DNA from: Treponema sp. | GTDB lineage: Bacteria; Spirochaetota; Spirochaetia; Treponematales; Breznakiellaceae | Length of the DNA stretch: 64,000 nucleotides | Direction: 5' to 3' | Assembly (NCBI GenBank): GCA_009787835.1 | Contig: WQSN01000005.1 | Span: 26,545 to 90,544 of the forward strand | Part shown: one piece after another, positions 1 to 9,272 of the stretch | How the letters are laid out: the number at the start of each line of letters is the position of its first letter | Numbering within the stretch: the first letter of the stretch is position 1 | Program-made: the position numbers and the translations under genes | Notes under the pieces: model-generated | The model's input: the letters and a program-made list of their open reading frames with translations, nothing else | Told to the model about the DNA's origin: nothing | Databases searched by the model: none

Positions 1-238
1 ATTTGGCAGTATTTTTAATATTAATGATATTATCACATAGTCAGGAACATTTTTTTTTGAAAATTAGTAATGGAAGCTTCACTGTAAGTACATGTATTTT
101 TTCATAGTTGAAATAAATATTTCAACACCGTTTAAACAGGCAGTTTGTATTCAAAACCTATAAGTTTTTATACTAATTTTTATATTAATAAAAACGGGGA
201 ATAAAATCATCCGGAAAAAATAAAACTTTTTCTTTTAA

Positions 239-276
239 TTGAGGTTGTTCCATAAACTGAACAGCCTCAATTTTTT
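239..276 (+). terminator. Rho-independent terminator-like hairpin of a gene upstream of the window
   Basis: TTGAGGTTGTTC / GAACAGCCTCAA stem (one G-T wobble) followed by TTTTTT. Confidence 0.6.
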
Positions 277-347
277 ATTTAAATTTTATCATACAGATAT
301 GAAAAAAGAAAAAAATTAAAAAAAACGGTTCTTTTGAAATAAATTTA

Positions 348-376
348 TTGACATATATAATATTGTTAGTTACGAT
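348..376 (+). promoter_or_regulatory. Possible sigma70-type promoter upstream of the LuxR/MalT-like gene
   Basis: TTGACA (348-353), 17-bp spacer, TACGAT (371-376); only 4/6 match at -10. Confidence 0.3.
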
Positions 377-458
377 AGAAAAAAATAATATATTATAGTT
401 TTTTTTAAGAAGCTCATGTAAATATGGAGTATTGCAAGAGGATAATTTGTTTGGCATT

Positions 459-607
459 ATAATTAGTGTCTGTCCACAAAGTCGGTTACTTTGCGGACAG
501 ACCTTGCATTTTCTCGCCTTCAAACCTTTGGTTTGCAGGCTGCGAAAATGCTGTTTATATGGAAGTCTGTCTATAATGTGTCCACATTATAGACAGACTC
601 TAATTAT
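459..607. repeat. 149-bp composite palindromic element with 16-bp terminal inverted repeats and three internal hairpins
   Basis: ATAATTAGTGTCTGTC (459-474) vs inverted GACAGACTCTAATTAT (592-607), one mismatch; internal hairpins at 468-502, 506-551 and 564-599 (15-bp perfect arms). Confidence 0.75.
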
Positions 608-619
608 TGTCAGGAAGCT

Positions 620-3148
620 ATGCAACAGGAAATTCAAAATTTAAATATTGTTTTTCATTTCAAACGAAACCGGTTAAATCAGTTATTCACGGAAGCCATG
701 AAATATCCTGTAATTGTTGTATGCGCCGGTGCAGGTTACGGAAAAACAACCGCAGTTCATGATTTTGTTCAGGAATACAAGGCAACTACAGTATGGGTAC
801 AATTATCCGAACGCGATAATGTGGGCGGGCGTTTTTGGGAAAATTTTACCCACAGTATGACATTGATAAACAACGCGCCGTTCGCGACTTCAGTAAAGAA
901 ACTTGGTTTTCCGGATACACAGGAAAAATTAAAGCAATATCAGAATCTGCTGCGCGATCACGGAGATAAAAAGCGCCGGGTTATCGTTTTTGATGACTGT
1001 CATTACATAGAAAACTCAGCAGTAATCCGGTTTGTAGAAGAGGCTATCCGCGGTTTACCGGTGGGGACCACCCTGTTTATGATTTCCCGTTCGACTCCCC
1101 GCATTAATATCGCGAGCCTTGTTTCAAGCGACCGTATATACAATTTCAGCGAAAATGAACTCCGGTTTACAGAAAGCGAAATCTCGCAGTATTTCAGGGG
1201 GCATAATATATCGCTCCAGCCGGACAGCCTGCGCGGGATTACACAGGACACAGAAGGCTGGGCGTTCGCAGTCAACCTGATTGCAAGGTCATACAGTAAA
1301 GCGCCAGGTTACGAAGGTTATTTGCGCAACGCGATGAAATCCAATATTTTCCGTTACATGGAAATTGAAATTTGGAACATAATATCTGAACGCCTGAAGA
1401 ATTTTCTGGTGCGCCTTTCCCTTATCGATCATCTTTCGGTCGAACTAATCGCACTTTTGGCCGGAGATGACACGGAACTGATGGCCGATCTGGAAAAACA
1501 AAACGCTTATGTGCGCCGCGACAGCTATATAAACGCATATCTTATACATCCCCTGTTTTTAGAATTTTTGACCACAAAACAGGATCTTCTTTCACAGGAA
1601 GAAAAAATTACGACATATTCCATCGCGGGGGAATGGTGTAAAAGAAATAGTTTTAAAATAGACGCGCTGTCGTATTATGAAAAAATAGGGGACTACAGAT
1701 CCATAGTCTGGATGTTTATAGGTTCGGCATCCCAGATACCTTATGATATAGCGTGTTACACTGCGGCAATACTGGAACGGACTCCCATTGAGGTATTCGA
1801 TAAAGTGGAATATCTGGCTTCAACTCACATGCGCTCAATTATGTGTCAGGGTAAATGGGAAGAAGCGGAAAAATTGGCGGAATTCTATGAATCAAGGTAT
1901 ATAAAACTTCCGGAAGATGATCTTTTCAGAAGACAATCGTTAAGCAGCATTTACTATTGCTGGGGTATTACGCGCAGTTCATTGGGCTTAATAAACGATG
2001 TATACGATTTTGATCTTTACTTTGAAAAAGTCAGTAAATGTTATAAGGAGCCGGTTAACTCAGGTAAACTAATCAGTTTTGCCACCGGACCCTGGGTATG
2101 CTCTGTCGGTTCATCAAGGAAGGGCGCCATGCAGGAATTCTTAAGCGCCAATAGCAGAACAAGAATGCATTTATCAAAATGTTTTTTAAATTATAACGGC
2201 GAAACAGACGACCTTGCCAGCGGTGAACTTAAATTTTATCAGGGCGATATTCAGGGTTCAGAAGCGCTGATTAACAGGACTCTGAACTACGCGAGGGACA
2301 AAAAGAGATCATCAACCGCGAACAGGGTATTGTTCTACACCCTGCGGATTGCAATCGCCCAGGGAAATTTTTTAAAAGCTCAGAAGACGCTGAAGGAACA
2401 GAACGCTCTGCTGGATGACGAAGATTATTACTACAGATTTGTGGAATATGACATAACCGCATGCTGGTTTTTCAGCACCATGGGATTACTGGAAAATGTT
2501 CCCGAATGGCTGAAGGAAAATTTTTCGCTCTATGCCCATACCAGTTTTATTGAGAATTACGGCAACCAGATGAAAGCGCGTTACTGTTACGCGTCAAGAA
2601 ATTATCCTCCCCTGCTTTCATACATCCAGGATATGAAGGAGAGGGAGTCTTATTTATTCGGAAGGATAGAAATGCTGGCAATTGAAGCCTGTATTTATTA
2701 TAAAATGAAGGACAGGGAGAAAGCGTATAAAACGCTTGAAGAAGCGTATAATGCAGCGTCGCCGAATGAAATTCTTATGCCCTTCATCGAGATGGGAAAA
2801 GACATGCGTACCCTGACAGCCTATGCTTTAAAGGAAACTGACGGCTCTATCCCGAAATCATGGCTGGAAGGCGTCAACCTGAAATCCGCGTCTTACGCAA
2901 AACGCCTGGCTCATGTCGCTACCGAGTATAAACGGGCAAACAATATTTCAGACGACATAGCCATTTCCCAGAGGGAAAGTGAAATTCTAACAGATCTTTC
3001 CCACGGCCTTTCACGCACGGAAATCGCCGACAGCCGACAGCTTTCAATTAATACTGTAAAAATGGTAATCAATAACCTTTATATGAAACTTGGAGCAGAA
3101 AATCTGGCTGAAGCCATCCGTATCGCTGCGGAACGAAAAATTGTATAA
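620..3148 (+). CDS. MalT/LuxR-type ATP-binding transcriptional regulator
   Basis: P-loop GAGYGKTT near the N-terminus, DDCHYI motif, helical repeat middle, C-terminal LuxR HTH (SQRESEILTDLSHGLSRTEIADSRQLSINTVKMVINNLYMKLG). Confidence 0.9.
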   Translation: MQQEIQNLNIVFHFKRNRLNQLFTEAMKYPVIVVCAGAGYGKTTAVHDFVQEYKATTVWVQLSERDNVGGRFWENFTHSMTLINNAPFATSVKKLGFPDTQEKLKQYQNLLRDHGDKKRRVIVFDDCHYIENSAVIRFVEEAIRGLPVGTTLFMISRSTPRINIASLVSSDRIYNFSENELRFTESEISQYFRGHNISLQPDSLRGITQDTEGWAFAVNLIARSYSKAPGYEGYLRNAMKSNIFRYMEIEIWNIISERLKNFLVRLSLIDHLSVELIALLAGDDTELMADLEKQNAYVRRDSYINAYLIHPLFLEFLTTKQDLLSQEEKITTYSIAGEWCKRNSFKIDALSYYEKIGDYRSIVWMFIGSASQIPYDIACYTAAILERTPIEVFDKVEYLASTHMRSIMCQGKWEEAEKLAEFYESRYIKLPEDDLFRRQSLSSIYYCWGITRSSLGLINDVYDFDLYFEKVSKCYKEPVNSGKLISFATGPWVCSVGSSRKGAMQEFLSANSRTRMHLSKCFLNYNGETDDLASGELKFYQGDIQGSEALINRTLNYARDKKRSSTANRVLFYTLRIAIAQGNFLKAQKTLKEQNALLDDEDYYYRFVEYDITACWFFSTMGLLENVPEWLKENFSLYAHTSFIENYGNQMKARYCYASRNYPPLLSYIQDMKERESYLFGRIEMLAIEACIYYKMKDREKAYKTLEEAYNAASPNEILMPFIEMGKDMRTLTAYALKETDGSIPKSWLEGVNLKSASYAKRLAHVATEYKRANNISDDIAISQRESEILTDLSHGLSRTEIADSRQLSINTVKMVINNLYMKLGAENLAEAIRIAAERKIV

Positions 3149-3457
3149 ACGGTAAATAATATCTGCCTCGTAAAAAGTCACTCTTTAGGAGTAATTAATT
3201 CCTGGGACATGTTTTAATTAAGAATATTTTTAAAAAAAATGAAGAATTTACTCAATTAATAACTATCAAAACTAAATGAAAATGGACATTAGTGTTGTAT
3301 TTTGGTTGCCATCCTGCGCATCTCATGGTAAAATATTTCAAAACAAAGTATTTTGAACAAAAAATGAGGTTTAATAACATAAATTTATGAGCTTCCTTAT
3401 GACAGGTAACATATTTTATCCGAAACATAAATCAATACATGGGAAAGGTTAAAGGAA

Positions 3458-4429
3458 ATGAATGGAATGAAAAAGAACAGCATTCTTATTGTAGATGATG
3501 AAAATTTTAACCTAAAATATTTAAACAATATTTTAGGCGAAGAATATGTAATTTATACCGATACAAGCGGATTGGGCGCGATAGAAAAAGCCAAAGAATT
3601 AAAACCAGACCTAATACTGCTGGATATTATTATGCCGGAAATGGACGGATACCAGACGCTCCGCGAGATTAAAAAATGCGAAGGTATTCGCAATATACCG
3701 GTTATTTTTATTACCAGCCTGAACAGTCTGGAAGATGAAGAAAGAGGGCTGGATCTGGACGCGGCGGATTATATACACAAACCATTCAGCGATAAAATTG
3801 TAAAACTAAGGATAAGGAATCAAGTAAACATAATAAATCAGTTCCGTGAACTTATAGAAATACAGCAAAAAAAGGAAGATCAGGCCAAATCGGCGGAAAT
3901 ACACAATGAGAAACAAACAGCAGCAAATGGTGTTTCAAACATTCAGCAAATTAAAACATATAATGAACGTCTTCTGCCTGATGCAGTGGAATCATCGGCA
4001 GAAAAAAAATCCCAACCAGACAAAAATGAAAAACTGAAAAACGCGAAAGATAATGCCGCAGGCGGCTTTTTGGAAAAAATCCGTAAAATACAGGACATTG
4101 ATACGGAAATCGGAATGACGCGTTCTTCCGGCAAGGAAGAAGTATTTCAGAAAATATTGTGCATTTTTCAGAAAAAGATAGCGCCTGAGTGCAGCAATAT
4201 GACAGCATTTTTTTACGCCGGAGATATAAAAAATTTCTCAAATTCCGTACACGCGCTAAAAACGCTGCTCGCTACCATCGGAGCCATGAAACTGTCCAAA
4301 GCGGCATTGGAACTGGAAATAGCTACAAAGAAACAGGATATTAACAACTGTACGCAGCGATTCCACAAATTCAAGAAAACACTGCTTTCACTGGATAAAA
4401 AGTTATCTGCCATTTTACCGGAAACTTAG
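3458..4429 (+). CDS. Response regulator: N-terminal REC plus C-terminal Hpt-like domain
   Basis: ILIVDDENFN...LILLDIIMPEMDG...VIFITS...KPF; C-terminal HALKTLLATIGA Hpt-like motif. Confidence 0.85.
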   Translation: MNGMKKNSILIVDDENFNLKYLNNILGEEYVIYTDTSGLGAIEKAKELKPDLILLDIIMPEMDGYQTLREIKKCEGIRNIPVIFITSLNSLEDEERGLDLDAADYIHKPFSDKIVKLRIRNQVNIINQFRELIEIQQKKEDQAKSAEIHNEKQTAANGVSNIQQIKTYNERLLPDAVESSAEKKSQPDKNEKLKNAKDNAAGGFLEKIRKIQDIDTEIGMTRSSGKEEVFQKILCIFQKKIAPECSNMTAFFYAGDIKNFSNSVHALKTLLATIGAMKLSKAALELEIATKKQDINNCTQRFHKFKKTLLSLDKKLSAILPET

Positions 4430-4450
4430 AATTTGTCCATAAAACAGGTT

Positions 4451-4557
4451 AGTGTCCTGTTATATTCAAATATCGGAATGAAATGTTAAGTTAAATCCTT
4501 ATGTAATAAGGATTTAACGCATATTGTTATATTGGAAACCGAATATAACAGGACACT
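4451..4557. repeat. 107-bp nested palindrome (MITE-like or structured RNA)
   Basis: 17-bp perfect inverted ends AGTGTCCTGTTATATTC (4451-4467) / GAATATAACAGGACACT (4541-4557); inner 12-bp perfect hairpin GTTAAATCCTTA/TAAGGATTTAAC (4490-4518). Confidence 0.8.
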
Positions 4558-4591
4558 AGTTCAAGGATAGACGCGGATTTTAATGTGATGT

Positions 4592-4634
4592 ATTAAAACA
4601 GCATTCAAACCTATGGTTCACATGCTGTTTTAAT
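4592..4634. repeat. Small nested stem-loop with AAACC-NNN-GGTT tip
   Basis: ATTAAAACAGCAT (4592-4604) / ATGCTGTTTTAAT (4622-4634), 13-bp perfect arms. Confidence 0.65.
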
Positions 4635-4753
4635 GCTATTATTAAGATAGTATATCTGTAGCAGAGCTGTTCGGTAACTTCAGTTATTGAGCAATTTCAC
4701 TGGAATTTTTTTCATAAAAGACAGACACTGTTAAACGGGGAAGAGGTAAGATT

Positions 4754-6553
4754 TTGATTAATAAAAAAAACACGCGCGACAGCGTATCCGATGATAAAAA
4801 ACAGCCGCAGCAAATCACAGAAAAAAAAAGCATTAAATCAATACAGGCAAGAATTTTCATTGTAATTATCACCGCAGCGATTTTCACTAACATTGCGTCT
4901 CTGTGGGTCGGTTATACTTTACATACGCAAATCGATCTTAATAATATAACCGGCAGTATTTTGATCATGGGAGTGATTACCCTGATTTTGAGCATTTCGG
5001 CCGCCATTATAGCCGTTTCATTCTTAAAACGCCCCTATGAAGAAATAGATCATCTGCTCAGAGAAGCTGAAATAGCGTCAACGGCAAAAAGCGATTTTCT
5101 TGCCAGGATGAGCCATGAAATAAGAACGCCGATGAACAGCATTATGGGTTTTTCAGAGCTGGCTCTGGACGGCGAAACATCACTGAAAACCAGGGACTAT
5201 CTGAATAAGATCAAAACAAATGTGGAATGGCTGCTGCATATTATTAACGATATACTGGATATCTCCAAAGTTGAATCCGGCAAAATGGTTCTGGAAAATA
5301 TTCCATTTAACATGCATGATCTTTTTTCAAGCTGCAGAACCCTAATAATGCCGATAGCGCTTGAAAAGGGCATAACCCTGTACTTTTATGTTGAGCCAAG
5401 TATTGGCAAGAAGCCGTTAGGTGATCCTTCCAGGCTGCGTCAGTCTCTTGTGAATCTTCTGTCCAACGCTGTAAAATTCACCAACAACGGCATGGTAAAA
5501 CTTCATGCCTCTTTAATAGAGGTAGGCAGCAAAACCATTACAATGTATTTTGAAGTAAAAGATTCCGGCATCGGCATGACATCCGAACAGCTAAAAAAAA
5601 TATTCGAGCCGTTTGAACAGGCGGAAACCCGCACCGCGCGCAAATACGGCGGAACAGGGCTTGGGCTTGCAATAACAAAAAATATAATAGAATTAATGGG
5701 CGGCACGCTTGCAGCCGAAAGCACGCCCGGCATCGGCAGCAAGTTCAGTTTTACATTAACATTTGACACAATCAATGTTGCGGACGATGAACTGCTAGAG
5801 AAAAAAATTGTGATTAACGAACTTGAAAAACCCATGTTCTCGGGCGAAGTTCTGTTGTGCGAAGACAGCTTAATGAACCAGCAGCTTATTTGCGAGCATC
5901 TTGCGAGAGTGGGGCTGAAAACGGATGTGGCGGAAGACGGGAATACCGGAGTTGAGATGGTTGAAAATCGCATAAAGGAAGGAAGAAGGCAATACGACTT
6001 GATTTTTATGGATATACATATGCCGGTGATGGACGGGCTTGAAGCGTCTTCCAAAATACGGGATCTTGACGCAAACATTCCGATAGTGGCCATGACAGCT
6101 AACATAATGGTCAATGACAGGGAAATATACAGGACAAGCGGCATGAATGACTGCGTGGGCAAACCGTTCACTTCACAGGAATTATGGCGATGCCTTATGA
6201 AGTACTTCACGCCCGAGAACTTCGGAACCGGACAGAAGAATATGCAGCTCGAGGCGGAACTGGTATTCCAAAAATCGATACATCTTTTGTTTTTGCGTGA
6301 CAACATGGATAAATACAGCGAAATTGTAAAATGCCTTGAAGCAGGCGATATAATAACCGCGTACAGGCTGACGCATACCTTAAAGAGCAGCGCAGGGCAG
6401 GTTGGAAAAATTCTTTTACAGAGAGCCGCCGCAAATATCGAACAGCAGCTTAAGGACGGGAAAAACATGGTGACAGAAGAGCAGCTAAAAATGCTTGAAA
6501 CCGAACTGGCTGTTGTATTGAATGAATTCTCCACGATGCAGGAACCGCAATGA
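4754..6553 (+). CDS. Hybrid sensor histidine kinase (HisKA-HATPase-REC-Hpt)
   Basis: MSHEIRTPMNSIMGF H-box, GTGLGLAI G-box, REC domain (LIFMDIHMPVMDG), C-terminal HTLKSSAGQVGK Hpt motif; two N-terminal TM segments with a short loop; TTG start. Confidence 0.93.
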   Translation: MINKKNTRDSVSDDKKQPQQITEKKSIKSIQARIFIVIITAAIFTNIASLWVGYTLHTQIDLNNITGSILIMGVITLILSISAAIIAVSFLKRPYEEIDHLLREAEIASTAKSDFLARMSHEIRTPMNSIMGFSELALDGETSLKTRDYLNKIKTNVEWLLHIINDILDISKVESGKMVLENIPFNMHDLFSSCRTLIMPIALEKGITLYFYVEPSIGKKPLGDPSRLRQSLVNLLSNAVKFTNNGMVKLHASLIEVGSKTITMYFEVKDSGIGMTSEQLKKIFEPFEQAETRTARKYGGTGLGLAITKNIIELMGGTLAAESTPGIGSKFSFTLTFDTINVADDELLEKKIVINELEKPMFSGEVLLCEDSLMNQQLICEHLARVGLKTDVAEDGNTGVEMVENRIKEGRRQYDLIFMDIHMPVMDGLEASSKIRDLDANIPIVAMTANIMVNDREIYRTSGMNDCVGKPFTSQELWRCLMKYFTPENFGTGQKNMQLEAELVFQKSIHLLFLRDNMDKYSEIVKCLEAGDIITAYRLTHTLKSSAGQVGKILLQRAAANIEQQLKDGKNMVTEEQLKMLETELAVVLNEFSTMQEPQ

Positions 6554-7110
6554 ATGCACCGCAGGCGGATGATTTTATAAGCGAAGCAGATCGCGAATTC
6601 AAAATAGCTCTTCAGAAATCATTCATAAAAAACAGCTGCGGCAGGTACAATGAAATTATAAACGCCATTAAATCCGGCGATATAGAACTGGCTCACAGGC
6701 TTGCCCACACAATGAAGGGTAACGCAGCTCAGCTTAATGAAAAAAAACTTCGGGAAGCCGCCGCGATTGTGGAAAACGAACTGAAAGACGAAAAAAACGC
6801 AGTAACAGAAAAACATTTAAAAGATCTGGAAACAGAATTTACTTCCGTTTTAAATAAATACAAACAACTGCAGGATGATAAAGAAACCCAAACATATAGC
6901 GAAACAGACGCTCTGGAACCTGAAAAAGCAAATGAATTACTCGAAAAAATAGCATCGCTTCTTAACGCGGGCGATCCCGAATGTATTAATCATACCGAAA
7001 GCATTAAGAGGATACCCCGGAACAGTGAACTAAAAAAGCAGCTGATACAGCAAATGGATGATTTTAATTTCGCTTCCGCTTTGGTTACGCTAAATAAACT
7101 AAAAATATAA
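6550..7110 (+). CDS. Stand-alone Hpt-domain phosphotransfer protein
   Basis: HRLAHTMKGNAAQLNEKKLREAA Hpt motif; ATGA overlap with upstream kinase gene. Confidence 0.8.
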   Translation: MNAPQADDFISEADREFKIALQKSFIKNSCGRYNEIINAIKSGDIELAHRLAHTMKGNAAQLNEKKLREAAAIVENELKDEKNAVTEKHLKDLETEFTSVLNKYKQLQDDKETQTYSETDALEPEKANELLEKIASLLNAGDPECINHTESIKRIPRNSELKKQLIQQMDDFNFASALVTLNKLKI

Positions 7111-7121
7111 ATCTATGGTAA

Positions 7122-7166
7122 CTGTTTCCAAAAACGCAAACCTAAGGTTTGAAAATTTTGGAACAG
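7122..7166. repeat. Nested stem-loop with CAAACC-N3-GGTTTG tip between convergent genes
   Basis: CTGTTTCCAAAA...TTTTGGAACAG outer arms, CAAACCTAAGGTTTG inner palindrome. Confidence 0.6.
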
Positions 7167-7176
7167 CAGCCCTGGT

Positions 7177-8112
7177 CTATTTTTTTTCGGACTGATAAAC
7201 CATTACTCTGTTTCTGCCCGCTTTTTTGGCGGAATAAAGCGCGTCATCGGTGTTTGAAATAAAAGTCTCTATCGCGTGCATTGAATTATCCGTTACACGC
7301 ATAAGCGAATGAACGCCGATGCTTACGGTTATTTTTAATACCATTCCGTCGTCGCTGACATAATCATTTTTTTCGGTGCCAAGACGTATTCTTTCAGCGC
7401 TCTCCACAGCGCCTTCCAGCGGAGTATTTGGCAGAAGAACGGTAAATTCTTCGCCTCCCCAGCGGGCGACAAAGTCTCCGGGACGCCTCAGGGACTGCGA
7501 GAAAACCTGGGCGACTGAATGTAAAATAAAATCACCTTTTTGATGCCCGTATGTATCGTTTAAAGTTTTAAATTTGTCCAGATCCATCATCAATAAACTG
7601 ATTGGCGTCTGTTCCCTCATGGCCTGTTTCCATTCCATTGAAATGCGTTCATCGAAACTTCGTTTATTTGGGATATTGGTCAGATGATCAATCATGCTGA
7701 GGCGTTCAATGGTGCGCATCTGATTTACAATTTTCATCTGGTTTTGCACTCTCAGCTTGACAATCGCGGCGCTGAAAGGTTTCGTTATATAATCCGCCGC
7801 GTCTAAAGATAATCCTTTTACCTCATCCTCCATATTGTTAAGACCGGTAATAAACACAACAGGGATTTTATATGTTTCTACGTTTTTTTTTAATTCGGAA
7901 AGGGTCGTATACCCGTCCATTACAGGCATTATAATGTCCAGTAAAATCAGATCAGGCTTGAGTTCCTTGGCTTTTTTAATGGCATTCATTCCGTCTGTTG
8001 CGGTATATATTGTGTAATTGCTGCCCAGTATGTGACTTATAACTTTTAAATTAGAGTTTTCATCATCAACAATGAGCAGCGTATTCTTCTTATCACCGTC
8101 CACCAGACCCAC
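7177..8112 (-). CDS. REC-GGDEF response regulator (diguanylate cyclase)
   Basis: REC domain (LILLDIIMPVMDG) and GGDEF domain with ARWGGEEF A-site and upstream RPGD I-site. Confidence 0.93.
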   Translation of the reverse strand: MGLVDGDKKNTLLIVDDENSNLKVISHILGSNYTIYTATDGMNAIKKAKELKPDLILLDIIMPVMDGYTTLSELKKNVETYKIPVVFITGLNNMEDEVKGLSLDAADYITKPFSAAIVKLRVQNQMKIVNQMRTIERLSMIDHLTNIPNKRSFDERISMEWKQAMREQTPISLLMMDLDKFKTLNDTYGHQKGDFILHSVAQVFSQSLRRPGDFVARWGGEEFTVLLPNTPLEGAVESAERIRLGTEKNDYVSDDGMVLKITVSIGVHSLMRVTDNSMHAIETFISNTDDALYSAKKAGRNRVMVYQSEKK

Positions 8113-8311
8113 CTTTAATATTATTTAAAAGCTGACACTTATTAATATTCTACTATACATTGACCGCCTTTTTCAAGTCTTTGCGGTAATTAATCCTGTT
8201 GATTCTCCTGCAGTCCTGCATTTTTCAGGTTACGACACTGAGAAAAATGTTTTTATATGGAAGTTTCAAAAAAAAGTTTCGTTCACAAACTGAATTTTCT
8301 GAACAACTCCA

Positions 8312-9271
8312 TTAATGAAACGATTGAGGTTTATCCTTGATGATTAATTGCTGCAAAAATGAAACGGCGCGCTCAAGACCTTCATTGACGCTCATAAGTT
8401 CATCTTCATGTTCAATGCTGATGGATCTGTCATAACCTACAGCGGCAAGGGCGGAGATAATTTCCTTCCATTCTGCGTAATCATGGCCATAACCTACGGT
8501 ACGGAATACCCAACTTCGTTCAAGAATATTTCCGTAACGTCCGGTGTCCAGCACTCCATTGACATGAACATTTGTCATGTCAAGTTTTGTATCCTTTGCG
8601 TGGAAGTGAAAAATTGCGTCTTTTAGAACTTTTACAGCCTCGCCGGGCCTGATACCCTGCCAGAAAAGGTGGCTGGGATCAAAATTTGCGCCGATAGCCT
8701 TCCCCGCGGCGGAGCGCAGCTTAAGCAGGGTAAAGGGATTATAAACGGAAAAACCGGGATGCATTTCCAGCGCTATTCGCGTAACGCCGTAATTGGCGGC
8801 TTCTTTTACCGCGGACTGCCAGAAAGGTATCAGCACTTCATTCCACTGGTAATCAAGTATCTGCTGAAAATCATGCGGCCACGCGCATGTAACCCAGTTG
8901 GGATACTTCGCGCCGGGATGATCTCCGGGGCATCCTGAAAATGTAACAACCGTATCTACTTTGAGTTTTTCCGCCACTCTGCATGTATTGATAAAATCCT
9001 CGCGCGCTTTATCCGCGATTTCCTTTTGCGGATGCACATGATTTGAATGCGTGCTTAACGCGCTTATTTCCAGGTTGTATTTTTTTAACATTTCCATGTA
9101 AGCTCCCGCAGCGCCAGAATCCGAAAGAAACTCCCTGGGATTAAGGTGCGCGGTGCCGGGAAAACCGCCTGTCCCGATTTCAACTGTCTGCACATTCAGG
9201 GATGACAGATAACGGAACGCTTCTTCCGCCGGTTTGCTTTTTAATATTACAGTCATTACGCCCAGTTTCAT
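8312..9271 (-). CDS. Sugar phosphate isomerase/epimerase (xylose-isomerase-like TIM barrel)
   Basis: VVTFSGCPG, ALEMHPGF, GANFDPSHLFWQG, HFHAKD, SIEHEDE motifs. Confidence 0.88.
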   Translation of the reverse strand: MKLGVMTVILKSKPAEEAFRYLSSLNVQTVEIGTGGFPGTAHLNPREFLSDSGAAGAYMEMLKKYNLEISALSTHSNHVHPQKEIADKAREDFINTCRVAEKLKVDTVVTFSGCPGDHPGAKYPNWVTCAWPHDFQQILDYQWNEVLIPFWQSAVKEAANYGVTRIALEMHPGFSVYNPFTLLKLRSAAGKAIGANFDPSHLFWQGIRPGEAVKVLKDAIFHFHAKDTKLDMTNVHVNGVLDTGRYGNILERSWVFRTVGYGHDYAEWKEIISALAAVGYDRSISIEHEDELMSVNEGLERAVSFLQQLIIKDKPQSFH

Positions 9272-9272
9272 T

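Noticed and set aside
275-644. Two small ORFs (275-523 minus, 432-644 plus) over the 5' hairpin region
   Set aside because: They translate through terminator-like and palindromic sequence on both strands; the hairpin structure explains the bases better than coding.
5503-6534. 343-aa ORF antisense to the hybrid histidine kinase
   Set aside because: The opposite strand encodes an unambiguous kinase; the Ser/Phe/Ile-rich antisense translation has no recognisable motif and looks like a shadow ORF.
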